Source: Metabacillus arenae (lineage in GTDB: Bacteria; Bacillota; Bacilli; Bacillales; Bacillaceae). Taken from it: a stretch of 64,000 nt of DNA. Below are positions 9,130 to 21,427 of the stretch, piece by piece; positions within the stretch are counted from its first letter, which is position 1, and every line of letters starts with the position of its first letter. The notes under the pieces were generated by a model that saw nothing but the letters and a program-made list of their open reading frames with translations, was not told the origin of the DNA and did not search any database. The position numbers and the translations under genes are program-made. The stretch lies in contig NZ_JACXAI010000030.1 of assembly GCF_014773385.1 (NCBI RefSeq), positions 1 through 64,000 on the forward strand, given 5' to 3'.

Positions 9130-11344
9130 ACCAAGTTCAGAACAGATCAAAACAGAAAAAATTTATCAACAAATGGGTGTCAGTGACGAAGAGTTTTCAA
9201 TGATTGAAAATATTCTTGGTCGGTTGCCAAACTATACAGAAATCGGTATTTTTTCCGTGATGTGGTCAGAGCACTGCAGCTATAAAAATTCAAAGCCTGT
9301 TCTGAAAAAATTCCCTATAACAGGAGAGAAGGTGCTGCAAGGACCTGGTGAGGGCGCTGGAATCGTGGATATTGGTGATAACCAAGCGGTTGTGTTCAAA
9401 ATTGAATCCCACAATCATCCGTCTGCAATTGAACCATATCAAGGAGCGGCAACAGGTGTAGGAGGAATCATTCGTGACGTTTTCTCAATGGGTGCCCGTC
9501 CTATCGCGATCTTAAATTCGCTGCGTTTTGGTGAATTAACTTCACCCCGAGTGAAGTATTTGTTTGAAGAAGTAGTGGCCGGGATTGCAGGCTATGGAAA
9601 CTGTATCGGTATTCCAACAGTTGGAGGAGAGATCCAATTTGACTCTTGCTATGATGGAAATCCGCTTGTAAACGCGATGTGCGTCGGCTTAATTAATCAT
9701 GAGGATATTAAAAAGGGCCAGGCAAAAGGCGTTGGAAACACAGTGATGTACGTTGGCGCAAAAACGGGACGTGACGGTATCCACGGAGCAACGTTTGCTT
9801 CTGAAGAATTAACAGATCAATCTGATGAAAAACGGCCAGCCGTTCAAGTTGGCGATCCATTTATGGAAAAGCTTTTGCTTGAAGCTTGCTTAGAAGTCAT
9901 CAAATGTGATGCTTTAGTAGGTATACAAGATATGGGAGCAGCAGGTTTAACAAGCTCTTCAGCAGAAATGGCAAGTAAAGCTGGATCTGGGATGGAGATG
10001 AATTTAGACTTGGTTCCGCAGCGTGAGCTTGGAATGTCTCCTTACGAAATGATGCTTTCAGAATCTCAGGAACGTATGCTGCTTGTTATTGAAAAGGGCC
10101 GCGAGCAAGAGATCATTGATATTTTCAAAAAATATGATCTTGATGCAGTTTCTGTTGGAACAGTAACAGATGATAAAATGCTGACACTTACCCACAATGG
10201 AGAGGTTGTTGCTGAGCTGCCGGTTGATGCGCTTGCAGAGGAAGCGCCAGTTTATCATAAGCCTTCAGCGGAGCCCGCTTATTATCGCGAGTTTCAAAAA
10301 ATGGATGTTCAAACTCCACATGTCGAGGATGTTCAGGACACCCTTATAAGACTTCTAAGCCAGCCGACAATTGCAAGTAAAGAATGGGTTTACGATCAAT
10401 ATGATTACATGGTTCGTACAAATACTGTCATTGCTCCAGGTTCTGATGCTGCAGTGCTTCGTGTACGAGGAACAAATAAAGCATTAGCGATGACTACTGA
10501 TTGTAACTCCAGGTATTTATATTTAGATCCTGAGGTTGGCGGAAAAATTGCAGTAGCAGAAGCAGCCCGTAATATCGTTTGCTCAGGAGGGACTCCTCTA
10601 GCAATCACAGACTGCTTAAACTTCGGAAATCCTGAAAAGCCTGAAATTTTCTGGCAAATCGAAAAAGCAGCAGACGGTATGAGTGAAGCATGCCGGGAAT
10701 TAAATGCACCTGTTATCGGCGGGAATGTTTCCCTCTATAATGAAACAAACGGAACTGCTGTGTATCCGACTCCTGTTATCGGGATGGTTGGTTTGATTGA
10801 AGATACAGCCTATATTACAACTCAGCACTTTAAACAAGCAGGAGATCTAATCTACGTTATCGGAGAAACACAGGCAGAATTCGGCGGAAGCGAACTTCAG
10901 AAATTAACAGAAGGAAAGATTTACGGAAAAGCACCAAAGCTTTGTTTAGATACGGAAAAGGCTCATTTGTCTCAATTATCAACAGCTATTCAACAGGGGC
11001 TTGTCTCTTCTGCTCATGATATTGCAGAAGGAGGACTCGGTGTAGCTCTTGCAGAAAGTCTCATGACAACGAAAGGTCTTGGGGCAAAAGCTGCTATAGA
11101 AGGTGACGCAGTTACTGCTTTATTCAGTGAATCGCAATCACGTTTTGTCGTATCAATTAAACCAGAACATCAATCAAAATTTGAATCAATTGTTTTCTCA
11201 GCATCTCTAATTGGAACAGTTACATCTGATGAAAAATTAACGATAACTCAATCAACTGGTGAAACTATCATAGATGCATCGGTTAAAGCTCTTGAAGATG
11301 CATGGAAAGGGGCTATCCCATGCTTGCTGAAATCAAAGGATTAA
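9113..11344 (+). CDS. purL: FGAM synthase large subunit PurL
   Basis: The synthetase subunit makes FGAM from FGAR, ATP and ammonia delivered by PurQ. The 743 residues correspond to the small PurL type that needs PurS and PurQ. Visible motifs are [10 protein letters not shown] near residue 46, the ATP-binding [21 protein letters not shown], and a second AIR-synthase-like half with [14 protein letters not shown] and [11 protein letters not shown]. The ATG at 9113 has GGAGGG upstream and lies inside the end of purQ. The end overlaps the start of purF. Confidence 0.97.
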   Translation: MSLLLEPSSEQIKTEKIYQQMGVSDEEFSMIENILGRLPNYTEIGIFSVMWSEHCSYKNSKPVLKKFPITGEKVLQGPGEGAGIVDIGDNQAVVFKIESHNHPSAIEPYQGAATGVGGIIRDVFSMGARPIAILNSLRFGELTSPRVKYLFEEVVAGIAGYGNCIGIPTVGGEIQFDSCYDGNPLVNAMCVGLINHEDIKKGQAKGVGNTVMYVGAKTGRDGIHGATFASEELTDQSDEKRPAVQVGDPFMEKLLLEACLEVIKCDALVGIQDMGAAGLTSSSAEMASKAGSGMEMNLDLVPQRELGMSPYEMMLSESQERMLLVIEKGREQEIIDIFKKYDLDAVSVGTVTDDKMLTLTHNGEVVAELPVDALAEEAPVYHKPSAEPAYYREFQKMDVQTPHVEDVQDTLIRLLSQPTIASKEWVYDQYDYMVRTNTVIAPGSDAAVLRVRGTNKALAMTTDCNSRYLYLDPEVGGKIAVAEAARNIVCSGGTPLAITDCLNFGNPEKPEIFWQIEKAADGMSEACRELNAPVIGGNVSLYNETNGTAVYPTPVIGMVGLIEDTAYITTQHFKQAGDLIYVIGETQAEFGGSELQKLTEGKIYGKAPKLCLDTEKAHLSQLSTAIQQGLVSSAHDIAEGGLGVALAESLMTTKGLGAKAAIEGDAVTALFSESQSRFVVSIKPEHQSKFESIVFSASLIGTVTSDEKLTITQSTGETIIDASVKALEDAWKGAIPCLLKSKD

Positions 11345-12747
11345 ATGAAGAGTGTGGAGTTTTTGGAATTTGGGGGCATCAAGATGCACCGCAAATCACC
11401 TATTATGGACTTCACAGCTTACAGCATCGTGGACAAGAAGGAGCAGGAATTGTATCAACAGATGGAGAAAATTTGACTTGTGTAAAGGGGCAGGGCCTCA
11501 TAACAGAAGTATTTGAAAACGGAAAGCTTAACACAATCAGTGGGAAAGCAGCGATCGGACATGTGCGGTATGCAACTGCTGGCGGAGGCGGATTTGAAAA
11601 TGTTCAGCCGCTTCTTTTCCGTTCGCAAATGGGAGGGCTTGCGGTTGCTCATAACGGCAACTTAGTTAATGCCACCCAGTTAAAGCATCAGCTTGAAAAT
11701 CAAGGAAGTATTTTTCAAACGACTTCAGATACAGAAGTGCTTGCCCATTTAATTAAAAGAAGCGGTCATTACTTTTTAAAGGATCAAGTGAAAAATGCGT
11801 TGACTATGCTAAAAGGAGCTTATGCGTTTCTCATCATGACGGAGACTGAGCTGATGGTTGCCCTAGATCCAAACGGACTGCGACCTTTGTCGATTGGCCG
11901 TTTAGGTGATGCATATGTCGTTGCTTCAGAAACTTGTGCATTCGATGTAGTAGGCGCAAAGCATGAACGTGATGTACAGCCTGGAGAATTGATTATTATC
12001 GATGATAATGGTTTACGTTCTGAGCGCTTCTCAGTAAATAGCAACCGTGCGATGTGCAGTATGGAATATATATATTTTTCCAGACCTGACAGCAATATTG
12101 ATGGAATTAATGTGCATACTGCCCGTAAGAACCTTGGCAAACAATTAGCAATGGAATCACCTGTTGAGGCAGATGTCATTACAGGTGTGCCTGATTCGAG
12201 TATTTCAGCTGCCATTGGATATGCAGAAGCTTCTGGAATTCCTTATGAGCTCGGACTTATTAAAAACAGATATGTCGGAAGAACGTTTATTCAGCCTTCC
12301 CAAGCTCTTAGAGAGCAAGGAGTCAAAATGAAATTATCTGCTGTACGCGGAGTTGTTGAAGGTAAACGTGTCGTAATGGTTGATGATTCCATTGTTCGGG
12401 GAACGACGAGCAAAAGAATCGTACAGATGTTAAGGGATGCGGGTGCAACCGAGGTGCATGTGAAAATCAGTTCTCCTCCAATAAGCAACCCATGCTTTTA
12501 CGGTATTGACACATCGACTCACGAAGAGCTTATTGCCTCTAATCACTCTGTAGAAGAGATCCGTCAAATTATTGGCGCAGACACGCTTTCTTTTTTAACA
12601 GTGGAAGGATTATTAAATGGAATCGGCAGACCATTTGAAGGGGAATTAAAAGGCCAGTGTCTTGCTTGCTTTACAGGAAGATACCCGACAGAAATTTATG
12701 ATGATACAGTGCTGCCGCATGTGAAGGAAGAGGTATTAAATAAATAA
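11320..12747 (+). CDS. purF: amidophosphoribosyltransferase, PurF
   Basis: PurF catalyses the first committed step, PRPP plus glutamine to phosphoribosylamine. In the 475 residues [11 protein letters not shown] is the 11-residue propeptide. Removing it exposes Cys12 (CGVFGIWGH), the N-terminal nucleophile of the glutaminase domain. The C-terminal phosphoribosyltransferase domain carries the PRPP loop [14 protein letters not shown]. Cys residues in CSMEYIYF and GQCLACFTG are positioned as 4Fe-4S ligands, as in the B. subtilis enzyme. I chose the ATG at 11320 (MLAEIK) because it yields the conserved propeptide. A longer frame lies inside purL. Confidence 0.97.
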   Translation: MLAEIKGLNEECGVFGIWGHQDAPQITYYGLHSLQHRGQEGAGIVSTDGENLTCVKGQGLITEVFENGKLNTISGKAAIGHVRYATAGGGGFENVQPLLFRSQMGGLAVAHNGNLVNATQLKHQLENQGSIFQTTSDTEVLAHLIKRSGHYFLKDQVKNALTMLKGAYAFLIMTETELMVALDPNGLRPLSIGRLGDAYVVASETCAFDVVGAKHERDVQPGELIIIDDNGLRSERFSVNSNRAMCSMEYIYFSRPDSNIDGINVHTARKNLGKQLAMESPVEADVITGVPDSSISAAIGYAEASGIPYELGLIKNRYVGRTFIQPSQALREQGVKMKLSAVRGVVEGKRVVMVDDSIVRGTTSKRIVQMLRDAGATEVHVKISSPPISNPCFYGIDTSTHEELIASNHSVEEIRQIIGADTLSFLTVEGLLNGIGRPFEGELKGQCLACFTGRYPTEIYDDTVLPHVKEEVLNK

Positions 12748-12790
12748 AGATAGTATTCGCCCTTCCGAAAATTAAAGAGTAAGACTATAA

Positions 12791-12813
12791 GCAATCGGTG
12801 ATTAACCGATTGC
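12791..12813 (+). other. hairpin between purF and purM
   Basis: A perfect 9-bp stem (GCAATCGGT 12791-12799 with ACCGATTGC 12805-12813) has a 5-nt loop in the 127-bp purF-purM gap. It lacks a proper T tract (the next bases are CTTCATTAAAA), so it is more likely an RNA-processing or stability element than a full terminator. Confidence 0.45.
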
Positions 12814-12874
12814 CTTCATTAAAACAACATCTCTTTGAAAGAGTTTAAAATAAATGCTTGTAAGGAGGATCCTC

Positions 12875-13918
12875 ATGTCAAATGCGTACAAAAAAGCAGG
12901 TGTCGACATTGAAGCAGGTTATGAAGCAGTTACCCGGATGAAAAAACATGTGGCCAAAACGATTCGTCCAGGAGTTATGGGAGGTCTAGGCGGTTTTGGA
13001 GGGATGTTCGATCTTTCAGAATTAAACTATAAAAAGCCGGTTCTAGTCTCTGGAACAGATGGTGTTGGCACAAAGCTAAAGCTTGCTTTTATGACAAACA
13101 AACACGATACAATCGGGGTTGACGCAGTTGCCATGTGTGTAAATGACATCCTTGCACAAGGTGCGGAACCGCTTTTCTTTTTAGACTATTTAGCATTAGG
13201 GAAAGCTGATCCGGAAAAGATTGAGCAAATTGTAAAAGGGGTAGCTGATGGCTGTGAGCAGGCCGGCTGTGCGTTAGTTGGCGGTGAAACAGCAGAAATG
13301 CCTGGCGTTTATGATGAGGATGAATATGACATCGCCGGTTTTTCAGTTGGAGTTGTCGAAAAAGACAATCTGATTACTGGTGAGAACATTGAAGCAGGCC
13401 ATATCCTAATTGGCCTGCTTTCAAGCGGGCTTCATAGCAACGGTTTCTCTTTGGTACGAAAAATTCTTCTTGAAGAGCAAGGATTAGATTTAGAAGAAAC
13501 CTATCAGCCGTTTGAAGAAAAGCTCGGACATGAATTGCTTACTCCAACTAGAATTTATGTGAAACCTGTTTTAGAAGTGTTAAAGAACTTCAAAATTGAC
13601 GGGATGGCGCACATTACGGGCGGGGGATTTATTGAAAACATTCCGCGGATGCTGCCGGAAGGCTTTGAGGCAGAAATAGACTTTGGCTCATGGCCGATCC
13701 CGCAAATTTACGAATTCCTTGAGAAAAAGGGACTTCTTTCTAAAGCAGAAATGTTCAATGTCTTCAATATGGGAGTTGGCTTTGTATTAGCGGTCCAAGA
13801 AAAAGTCCTCCATCAAACAATTAAAGTTTTAGAAGAAAACGGAGAAAAAGCTTTTATTATTGGCCGTGTTAAGAACGGGCAAAGCGGAGTAAGCTTTGGC
13901 GGAGGAACCATGGAATGA
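12875..13918 (+). CDS. purM: phosphoribosylaminoimidazole synthetase, PurM
   Basis: PurM closes the imidazole ring, converting FGAM to AIR with ATP. In the 347 residues the glycine-rich [38 protein letters not shown] and [14 protein letters not shown]-like ([13 protein letters not shown]) motifs belong to the AIR synthetase family. The ATG at 12875 follows AAGGAGG. The stop overlaps the purN start. Confidence 0.97.
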   Translation: MSNAYKKAGVDIEAGYEAVTRMKKHVAKTIRPGVMGGLGGFGGMFDLSELNYKKPVLVSGTDGVGTKLKLAFMTNKHDTIGVDAVAMCVNDILAQGAEPLFFLDYLALGKADPEKIEQIVKGVADGCEQAGCALVGGETAEMPGVYDEDEYDIAGFSVGVVEKDNLITGENIEAGHILIGLLSSGLHSNGFSLVRKILLEEQGLDLEETYQPFEEKLGHELLTPTRIYVKPVLEVLKNFKIDGMAHITGGGFIENIPRMLPEGFEAEIDFGSWPIPQIYEFLEKKGLLSKAEMFNVFNMGVGFVLAVQEKVLHQTIKVLEENGEKAFIIGRVKNGQSGVSFGGGTME

Positions 13919-14502
13919 TGAAAATCGCTATTTTTGCTTCGGGAAACGGTTCTAACTTTCAGGCAATCGTTGACTATATAAAGGCAGGGAATTTAAATTG
14001 TTCGGTCGAGTTATTAGTTTGTGATAAATTGAATGCTTATGTCATAGAAAGGGCTGGAAACGAAGATATTCCTGCTTTTTCATTTGATCCTAAAGCTTAT
14101 TCATCTAAAGAAGCATTTGAGACAGAAATTACTCAGCAGTTAAATCATTATGAAATAGACTTTATTGTTTTAGCTGGCTATATGCGCTTAATAGGTCCTA
14201 CATTATTAAGTGCCTATCCAAACAGAATTATTAACATTCATCCTTCTTTATTGCCATCTTTTCCTGGAAAAGACGCAGTAGGGCAAGCCTATCGTGCAGG
14301 TGTTAAAGTAACGGGGGTAACCGTTCATTTTGTCGATGAGGGTATGGATACAGGTCCTATTATCGCTCAGAAAGCAATTGAAGTGAGTCCTGGTGAAAGC
14401 TTGGAAGACATAGAAGCAAACATCCATCGGTTGGAGCATGAGCTTTATCCAAACGTGATAGCAAATCTTCTTGAAAAAGAACTCCGAGGTGAAATTAAAT
14501 GA
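13915..14502 (+). CDS. purN: GAR transformylase, PurN
   Basis: PurN transfers a formyl group from 10-formyltetrahydrofolate to glycinamide ribonucleotide. In the 195 residues [13 protein letters not shown] binds the phosphate. The catalytic Asn-His pair is in [13 protein letters not shown], and Asp is in [13 protein letters not shown]. Two adjacent ATG codons at 13915 and 13918 are possible starts. It overlaps purM by 4 bp and purH by 4 bp. Confidence 0.96.
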   Translation: MMKIAIFASGNGSNFQAIVDYIKAGNLNCSVELLVCDKLNAYVIERAGNEDIPAFSFDPKAYSSKEAFETEITQQLNHYEIDFIVLAGYMRLIGPTLLSAYPNRIINIHPSLLPSFPGKDAVGQAYRAGVKVTGVTVHFVDEGMDTGPIIAQKAIEVSPGESLEDIEANIHRLEHELYPNVIANLLEKELRGEIK

Positions 14503-16037
14503 CAATTAAACGTGCATTAGTCAGTGTTTCAAACAAAGAAAACTTGGTTCCTTTCGTTCAAGGTCTAATCGAACAAGGAGTCGAAATTATTTCAACTGGC
14601 GGAACTCATAAGCTCCTGCAGGAAAATGGGCTGAAGGTAACAGGTATTTCAGAAGTCACAGGATTTCCTGAAATAATGGACGGCCGTGTGAAAACCCTGC
14701 ATCCTTCTATTCATGGCGGATTACTTGCTGTAAGAGAAAACGCAAGCCATATGAAACAGCTTGAGGAAAATGGCATCAAGCCGATTGATTTGGTAGTGGT
14801 GAATTTATATCCATTCAAAGAAACAATTTCAAAACCTAATGTGGCGTTTGAAGATGCAATAGAAAATATTGATATCGGCGGTCCAACGATGCTGCGATCA
14901 GCGGCAAAAAATCATCAAGATGTTGCAGTAGTAGTAGACCCTGCGGATTACGGACGAGTATTGGATGAATTGAAAGAAACAAACTCTGTATCTCTTGATT
15001 TTAAACGAAGCTTGGCAGCTAAGGTATTCCGTCATACTGCTGCATATGACGCCCTCATTTCTGAATATTTAACGAATATCGTTGGAGATGAAGAGCCTGA
15101 AAGTGTGACCGTTACGTTTGAAAAGAAACAATCCTTACGTTATGGTGAAAACCCTCATCAAAAAGCAACATTCTATAAAAAACCAATTTCCTCAATCGTT
15201 TCGATTGCAGAAGCAAAGCAGCTTCATGGAAAAGAACTTTCTTATAACAATATTAAAGATGCTGATGCAGCCCTGCAAATTGTACGTGAGTTTGATTTGC
15301 CTGCAGCAGTTGCTGTTAAGCACATGAACCCTTGTGGTGTTGGGACTGGCGAAACGATTGAACAAGCGTTTCAACGTGCATATGCAGCTGATTCCACATC
15401 TATTTTTGGCGGAATAGTGGCGCTTAACCGAGAAGTAGACCAGGCAACTGCTAAAGTATTGCATGAAATATTCTTGGAGATTGTGATTGCACCTTCCTAT
15501 TCAAGTGAAGCTCTTGAGATTTTACAAGCGAAAAAGAATATTCGCTTGCTAGAGCTTGATCCATCTGGACAAACTAAGCAAGAAAAGCAGTTGACTTCTA
15601 TTCACGGCGGACTTCTTATTCAGGATGAAGATACACTTTCTTTAAAAGATGTAGAAGTAACCATTCCAACGAATCGCGTGCCGACAGAACAAGAATGGAA
15701 GGATCTTGATTTAGCATGGAAGGTAGTCAAGCATGTGAAATCCAATGCGATTGTGCTAACAAGGGATGAAATGACAATCGGAGTTGGCGCAGGACAGATG
15801 AACCGTGTAGGTGCTGCTAAAATTGCGATTGATCAAGCTGGTAAAAAAGCAAACGGCAGCGCAATGGGATCAGACGCCTTTTTCCCAATGCCTGATACAG
15901 TTGAAGAAGCTGCTAAAGCCGGTGTAACAGCGATTATCCAGCCAGGCGGCTCCATTAAAGATGAGGATTCGATCCGCAAAGCAGATGAACATGGAATTGC
16001 CATGGTATTTACAGGAGCGCGTCATTTTAAACATTAA
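14499..16037 (+). CDS. purH: bifunctional AICAR transformylase / IMP cyclohydrolase, PurH
   Basis: PurH performs the last two steps to IMP. The 512 residues are full length. The N-terminal MGS-like cyclohydrolase domain (residues ~1-195) shows STGGTHKLL and [13 protein letters not shown]. The C-terminal transformylase domain shows LRYGENPHQ, the catalytic Lys-His in [10 protein letters not shown], and SDAFFPMPD. The gene is followed by an unusually long 265-bp gap before purD. Confidence 0.97.
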   Translation: MTIKRALVSVSNKENLVPFVQGLIEQGVEIISTGGTHKLLQENGLKVTGISEVTGFPEIMDGRVKTLHPSIHGGLLAVRENASHMKQLEENGIKPIDLVVVNLYPFKETISKPNVAFEDAIENIDIGGPTMLRSAAKNHQDVAVVVDPADYGRVLDELKETNSVSLDFKRSLAAKVFRHTAAYDALISEYLTNIVGDEEPESVTVTFEKKQSLRYGENPHQKATFYKKPISSIVSIAEAKQLHGKELSYNNIKDADAALQIVREFDLPAAVAVKHMNPCGVGTGETIEQAFQRAYAADSTSIFGGIVALNREVDQATAKVLHEIFLEIVIAPSYSSEALEILQAKKNIRLLELDPSGQTKQEKQLTSIHGGLLIQDEDTLSLKDVEVTIPTNRVPTEQEWKDLDLAWKVVKHVKSNAIVLTRDEMTIGVGAGQMNRVGAAKIAIDQAGKKANGSAMGSDAFFPMPDTVEEAAKAGVTAIIQPGGSIKDEDSIRKADEHGIAMVFTGARHFKH

Positions 16038-17653
<1,616 letters not shown>

Positions 17654-17678
17654 GTTATCATCTCCTATCAATGAGGTA

Positions 17679-17717
17679 GGTGCCAGGCACCAAATTGTAA
17701 ATTTGGTGCCTGGCACC
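17679..17717 (+). terminator. GGTGCCAGGCACC inverted repeat, purD-side terminator
   Basis: A perfect 18-bp inverted repeat (17679-17696 with 17700-17717) has a 3-nt loop. It is built from GGTGCCAGGCACC plus AAATT and is followed on the plus strand by ATTTTTAT. It could end pur operon transcription. The same 13-bp palindromic word recurs at 18011 and 18037. Confidence 0.7.
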
Positions 17718-17721
17718 ATTT

Positions 17722-17985
17722 TTATGATGGATTATAAGTTTCTGCTTGATCCTCATCGTTAAAGTCGCAGCATTCCTGATCTTGTTGATATTGCTCAAAC
17801 AAATAAGTGATTGGACAAAACCGCAATATTCCCTCTCCAACCTTCATCGCCCCTGCCATCATAAGCAATAGCAACGATTCTCTCCATGGCTTTCTCGAAT
17901 ATTTAGCTGCAGCACATGCTACCAATGTAAGCCCAACAGTAATCCGAATAAGAGCATTCACAATTCCTATATTTGGTCTAACCAT
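17722..17985 (-). CDS. DUF2892 family (YgaP-like) inner membrane protein
   Basis: An 87-residue protein. Residues 1-70 match the DUF2892 pattern: PNIGIVNALIRITVGLTL, a hydrophobic pair of segments, then CPITYLF. An acidic tail rich in Asp/Glu follows. Strong AAAGGAGGTG stands before the ATG. DUF2892 proteins are small two-helix membrane proteins, often near sulfur-transfer or rhodanese genes. None is nearby here. It is flanked on both sides by GGTGCC..GGCACC palindromes. Confidence 0.8.
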   Translation of the reverse strand: MVRPNIGIVNALIRITVGLTLVACAAAKYSRKPWRESLLLLMMAGAMKVGEGILRFCPITYLFEQYQQDQECCDFNDEDQAETYNPS

Positions 17986-18010
17986 CTAGAACACCTCCTT
18001 TATGAGTGAT

Positions 18011-18061
18011 GGTGCCAGGCACCGAATTTGAAAAAAGGTGCCTGGCACCAAACTTGGCACC
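18011..18061. repeat. GGTGCCAGGCACC / GGTGCCTGGCACC palindromic repeats
   Basis: GGTGCCAGGCACC (18011-18023) and its inverse GGTGCCTGGCACC (18037-18049), plus a partial TTGGCACC (18054-18061), lie in the gap between the DUF2892 gene and yerA. With 17679-17717 they bracket the DUF2892 gene. Short palindromes of this kind look like a dispersed intergenic repeat family. Confidence 0.7.
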
Positions 18062-18159
18062 AAACTATATTTGTGAAATTTTTGCAAACTTTAATGCGTT
18101 AATAGGTTCCATATGTTAACATATAGCTTAAGATATACAGCTTAAGGAGGGTTGTTTAG

Positions 18160-19893
18160 ATGCCCGAACAAAAATATCGTTGGAAAAACAGAGAAATACG
18201 TGAGCAAATTGATGTTGTTTCGTCAAAGTCTGCACCGACCCTTATTTTAAAAAACGGAACATACTTAAATCCTTATTTAAATAAATGGTTGTCCGCACAT
18301 ATATGGATTCATGAAAATCGAATTGTCTATGTTGGTCAGAAGATGCCAGAGTTATCGGAGGGCATTGAAGTCATTGACTGTGATGGCCGATTTCTAGTGC
18401 CAGGTTACATTGAACCGCATGTGCATCCATTTCAATTATATAATCCCCATTCGTTAGCAAAGTATGTGTCTCAATATGGGACGACAACATTTATTAATGA
18501 CAACCTGTTTTTGCTTTTGCATTACGACAAAAAGAAAGCGCTTACTTTATTGGATCAGCTCAATAAGCTTCCTGTTCAATTTTATTGGTGGTTTCGTTAT
18601 GATCTTCAAACAGAGATACAAGAAGAAGACCGAATTTTATCACCGGACTTAATGAAGAAATGGATTGAGCATGAAGGGGTTATTCAAGGAGGGGAGCTGA
18701 CTGGATGGCCTAAATTATTGGCAGGCGATGATCTTATGCTATATCGCATGCAGGAAACTAAGCGTCATCATAAACGAATTGAAGGCCATTTTCCGGGAGC
18801 ATCCGAAGCTACATTGACAAAAATGAAGCTTTTCGGAGCAGATTGTGATCATGAAGCAATGACAGGAGAAGAAGTATTGCAGCGGCTTGCATTGGGGTAT
18901 CATGTTTCCTTGCGTCACTCCTCTATCCGTCCAGACTTAGATAAACTTCTGAAAGAAATGATGGATCGCGGCATTGACCATTATGACGCGATGTTTTATA
19001 CAACGGATGGCTCTACACCGTCCTTTTACCTGGAAGGGATGACAAACAAGCTGATCGAAAAAGCTCTTGAAAAAGGAATCCCTGCAATTGACGCTTATAA
19101 TATGGGTTCATACAATATTGCGAAATATTATGGAAATGATCACTTGATCGGAGCGATCGGCCCAGGACGTCTTGCGAATATTAATATTTTGGAAAACAAA
19201 AATAACCCTGCGCCAATCTCTGTACTTGCAAACGGGTTATGGTTAAGAAAAAATGGAGAAGACACAGGGAATTTTCCAAACTTTGATTGGGGTGAGGAAG
19301 AATTCACATTAGGTTGGGATATGACAATTGACGATTTGCAATTTTCGATGCCTATGGGCATGAAAATGAGGAACTCGGTCATCATGGAACCTTATTCCTT
19401 AACGATTGACAATTCGCTCGAACAGCTGTCAACCGATCATGATGAAAGCTATTTAGCCTTGTTTGATCGTAACGGAAATTGGCGGATCAACACGATGCTT
19501 AAAGGTTTTGCCACACATGTTCAAGGCTTAGCCAGTTCCTATTCAACGACTGGAGACATCCTGTTAATTGGAAAAAACAAAAATGATATGCTGAACGCTT
19601 TTAAACGGTTAAAAGAAATAAACGGCGGGATTGTATTGGTTGAAAATGGAGAGACAATTCAAGAAATTCCGCTACAGATTCAAGGGGCTGCCTCAACTGA
19701 TAAATATGAAGCTTTGATGGAAAAAGAAAAGATTTTAAAGGAACTGTTAAAAGAGCGGGGATATAAATTCCCGGATGCTATCTACACACTCTTATTTTTT
19801 TCATCTACCCATTTGCCTTTTATTCGCATAACACCAAGCGGAATTTATGATGTTATGAAAAAAACGGTACTCTTTCCATCGATAATGCGTTAA
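18160..19893 (+). CDS. yerA: adenine deaminase-like amidohydrolase (YerA)
   Basis: A 577-residue member of the adenine deaminase/amidohydrolase family, in the same place as B. subtilis yerA after the pur operon. The metal-binding HVHPF motif (PGYIEPHVHPF) is present, as are GHFPGAS and DCDHEAMTG. The C-terminal region resembles the adenine deaminase C-terminal domain (ALFDRNGNWRINTMLKGF). AAGGAGGG precedes the ATG, with a perfect 14-bp palindrome ATATGTTAACATAT at 18111-18124 upstream, a possible operator. Adenine deamination to hypoxanthine fits purine salvage. The exact substrate is not proven for YerA. Confidence 0.88.
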   Translation: MPEQKYRWKNREIREQIDVVSSKSAPTLILKNGTYLNPYLNKWLSAHIWIHENRIVYVGQKMPELSEGIEVIDCDGRFLVPGYIEPHVHPFQLYNPHSLAKYVSQYGTTTFINDNLFLLLHYDKKKALTLLDQLNKLPVQFYWWFRYDLQTEIQEEDRILSPDLMKKWIEHEGVIQGGELTGWPKLLAGDDLMLYRMQETKRHHKRIEGHFPGASEATLTKMKLFGADCDHEAMTGEEVLQRLALGYHVSLRHSSIRPDLDKLLKEMMDRGIDHYDAMFYTTDGSTPSFYLEGMTNKLIEKALEKGIPAIDAYNMGSYNIAKYYGNDHLIGAIGPGRLANINILENKNNPAPISVLANGLWLRKNGEDTGNFPNFDWGEEEFTLGWDMTIDDLQFSMPMGMKMRNSVIMEPYSLTIDNSLEQLSTDHDESYLALFDRNGNWRINTMLKGFATHVQGLASSYSTTGDILLIGKNKNDMLNAFKRLKEINGGIVLVENGETIQEIPLQIQGAASTDKYEALMEKEKILKELLKERGYKFPDAIYTLLFFSSTHLPFIRITPSGIYDVMKKTVLFPSIMR

Positions 19894-20034
19894 AATAAGA
19901 AAGTATAACAGTGTTTTTAGAATTAACTTATTGATGATATTTTTTTAGAACAAACTAAATTTCCGATAAAAGGTGGAGCTCCTGGGTTGCAATAGCTCCC
20001 CTTTATTTCCACAGAAAAGGTGTGTAGATGAGGA

Positions 20035-21072
20035 ATGAAATGGCGTTGGGTTTTTTTACTCACCTTTGTATTCATTTTTTTAAATGGCTGTAATAATGAA
20101 GACCCAGAAGCCGGGAGAGAGCAAGAGCCGCAACAAGAAAAAAACGTGACAGAAACCGAGGAAGAGGCGGCATTCTACCCATTATCTGGAGAAGCCGCTG
20201 AAGGTAAAATCAACCAAAGACCAGTGGCAGTGATGGTGAATAACCATCCAAAGGCAAGGCCCCAATCAGGTCTTCATGAAGCAGATGTTGTTTATGAAGT
20301 TTTAGCTGAAGGGGAAGTTACCAGATTTCTTGCTATCTATCAAAGTAAGCAGCCAGAAATAATTGGACCCGTACGAAGTGCGAGAGATTATTATGTGGAC
20401 CTGAGCAAAGGATTTAATTCCATCTACGTGAGTCATGGCTGGAGTCCTGGTGCACAGGAAAAGCTTGAAAGCGGGGAAGCAGACTTTGTAAACGGCCTTT
20501 TTTATGATGGGTCATTATTTTGGAGAGCTGATCATGCAAAAGCCCCTCACAATTCCTATACCTCCTATAAAAACATTTTAAAAGGTGCAGAAAAAGATGA
20601 AATCTCTACAGAGGGATCTGCTGAACCTTTTACATTTTATACGGAAGAAGAGCTTTCATCAATAGAGGGCGAAAAGGTTGATAAAGTTAGTGTTCCGTTC
20701 GGAAAAAGTAAAATATACGAATCAACCTATCAATACAATAAATCTCTGAATAAATATGAACGACTTAGTAATGGCGAGCAAACGATTGACCGTGAAACTA
20801 AGGACCCGGTGCTCATTTCGAATGTATTTATAGTTGAAGCAAATCATGATATTAAAGATCAACAAGGCCGAAGAACGATTGATTTGGAATCAGGCGGACA
20901 AGGTCTTCTACTGCAAGGCGGAGGGGCCAAAGGTGTCAATTGGGAGAACCGTGATGGCCGAATTGTTCCTGTTTCAGCTGGAGAGCTAGTTAAATTCGTC
21001 CCTGGAATGACTTGGATATGCATTGTTCCCGATTATAGTATGATAACAATAGAACCAGCTAAAGGAGAATGA
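20035..21072 (+). CDS. yerB: DUF3048 lipoprotein (YerB)
   Basis: A 345-residue secreted lipoprotein. The N-terminus KWRW then a hydrophobic run ends in the lipobox LNGC, so it should be anchored to the outer face of the membrane. An acidic linker follows. The DUF3048 domain begins near residue 65 (RPVAVMVNNHPKARPQSGL, then GPVRSARDYY). A second half carries the DUF3048 C-terminal region (GGGAKGVNWENRDGR). The function is unknown. The start at 20035 is the first in-frame ATG after an in-frame stop. The end overlaps yerC. Confidence 0.88.
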   Translation: MKWRWVFLLTFVFIFLNGCNNEDPEAGREQEPQQEKNVTETEEEAAFYPLSGEAAEGKINQRPVAVMVNNHPKARPQSGLHEADVVYEVLAEGEVTRFLAIYQSKQPEIIGPVRSARDYYVDLSKGFNSIYVSHGWSPGAQEKLESGEADFVNGLFYDGSLFWRADHAKAPHNSYTSYKNILKGAEKDEISTEGSAEPFTFYTEEELSSIEGEKVDKVSVPFGKSKIYESTYQYNKSLNKYERLSNGEQTIDRETKDPVLISNVFIVEANHDIKDQQGRRTIDLESGGQGLLLQGGGAKGVNWENRDGRIVPVSAGELVKFVPGMTWICIVPDYSMITIEPAKGE

Positions 21073-21074
21073 TC

Positions 21075-21383
21075 ATGCAAATTGATAAATTACGCGGTAA
21101 AGAACTTGATCAACTGTTTCTGTCGATTTTATCTCTAAAAGATCTCGAAGAATGTTATCGATTTTTCGATGATCTTTGTACTGTGAATGAAATTCAATCT
21201 TTAGCGCAGCGTCTCGAAGTAGCAAGAATGCTCCGTGAGGGATACACATATCACAAAATTGAAACGGAAACTGGTGCAAGCACGGCAACCATTTCACGCG
21301 TAAAGCGTTGCTTAAACTATGGTAACGATGCCTATGAACTTGCTCTTGACCGAGTGTATGAAAAACATCCAAAAGAATCATAA
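21075..21383 (+). CDS. yerC: YerC/YecD family TrpR-like DNA-binding protein
   Basis: A 102-residue protein of the YerC/YecD branch of TrpR-fold proteins. The helix-turn-helix reads AQRLEVARMLREGYTYHKIE followed by TGASTATISRVKRCL. The ATG at 21075 is preferred over 21069 because AAAGGAGA lies 7 bp before it. It directly follows yerB, so the two are probably co-transcribed. A strong terminator follows. The regulatory target is unknown. Confidence 0.9.
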   Translation: MQIDKLRGKELDQLFLSILSLKDLEECYRFFDDLCTVNEIQSLAQRLEVARMLREGYTYHKIETETGASTATISRVKRCLNYGNDAYELALDRVYEKHPKES

Positions 21384-21391
21384 GACGATCC

Positions 21392-21427
21392 AAAAGAAAG
21401 CAATGAAACAGTTGCTTTCTTTTTTTG
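21392..21427 (+). terminator. terminator after yerC
   Basis: A 12-bp stem (21392-21403 with 21412-21423, core AAAGAAAGCAA and TTGCTTTCTTT) with an 8-nt loop runs into seven T. Confidence 0.88.
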
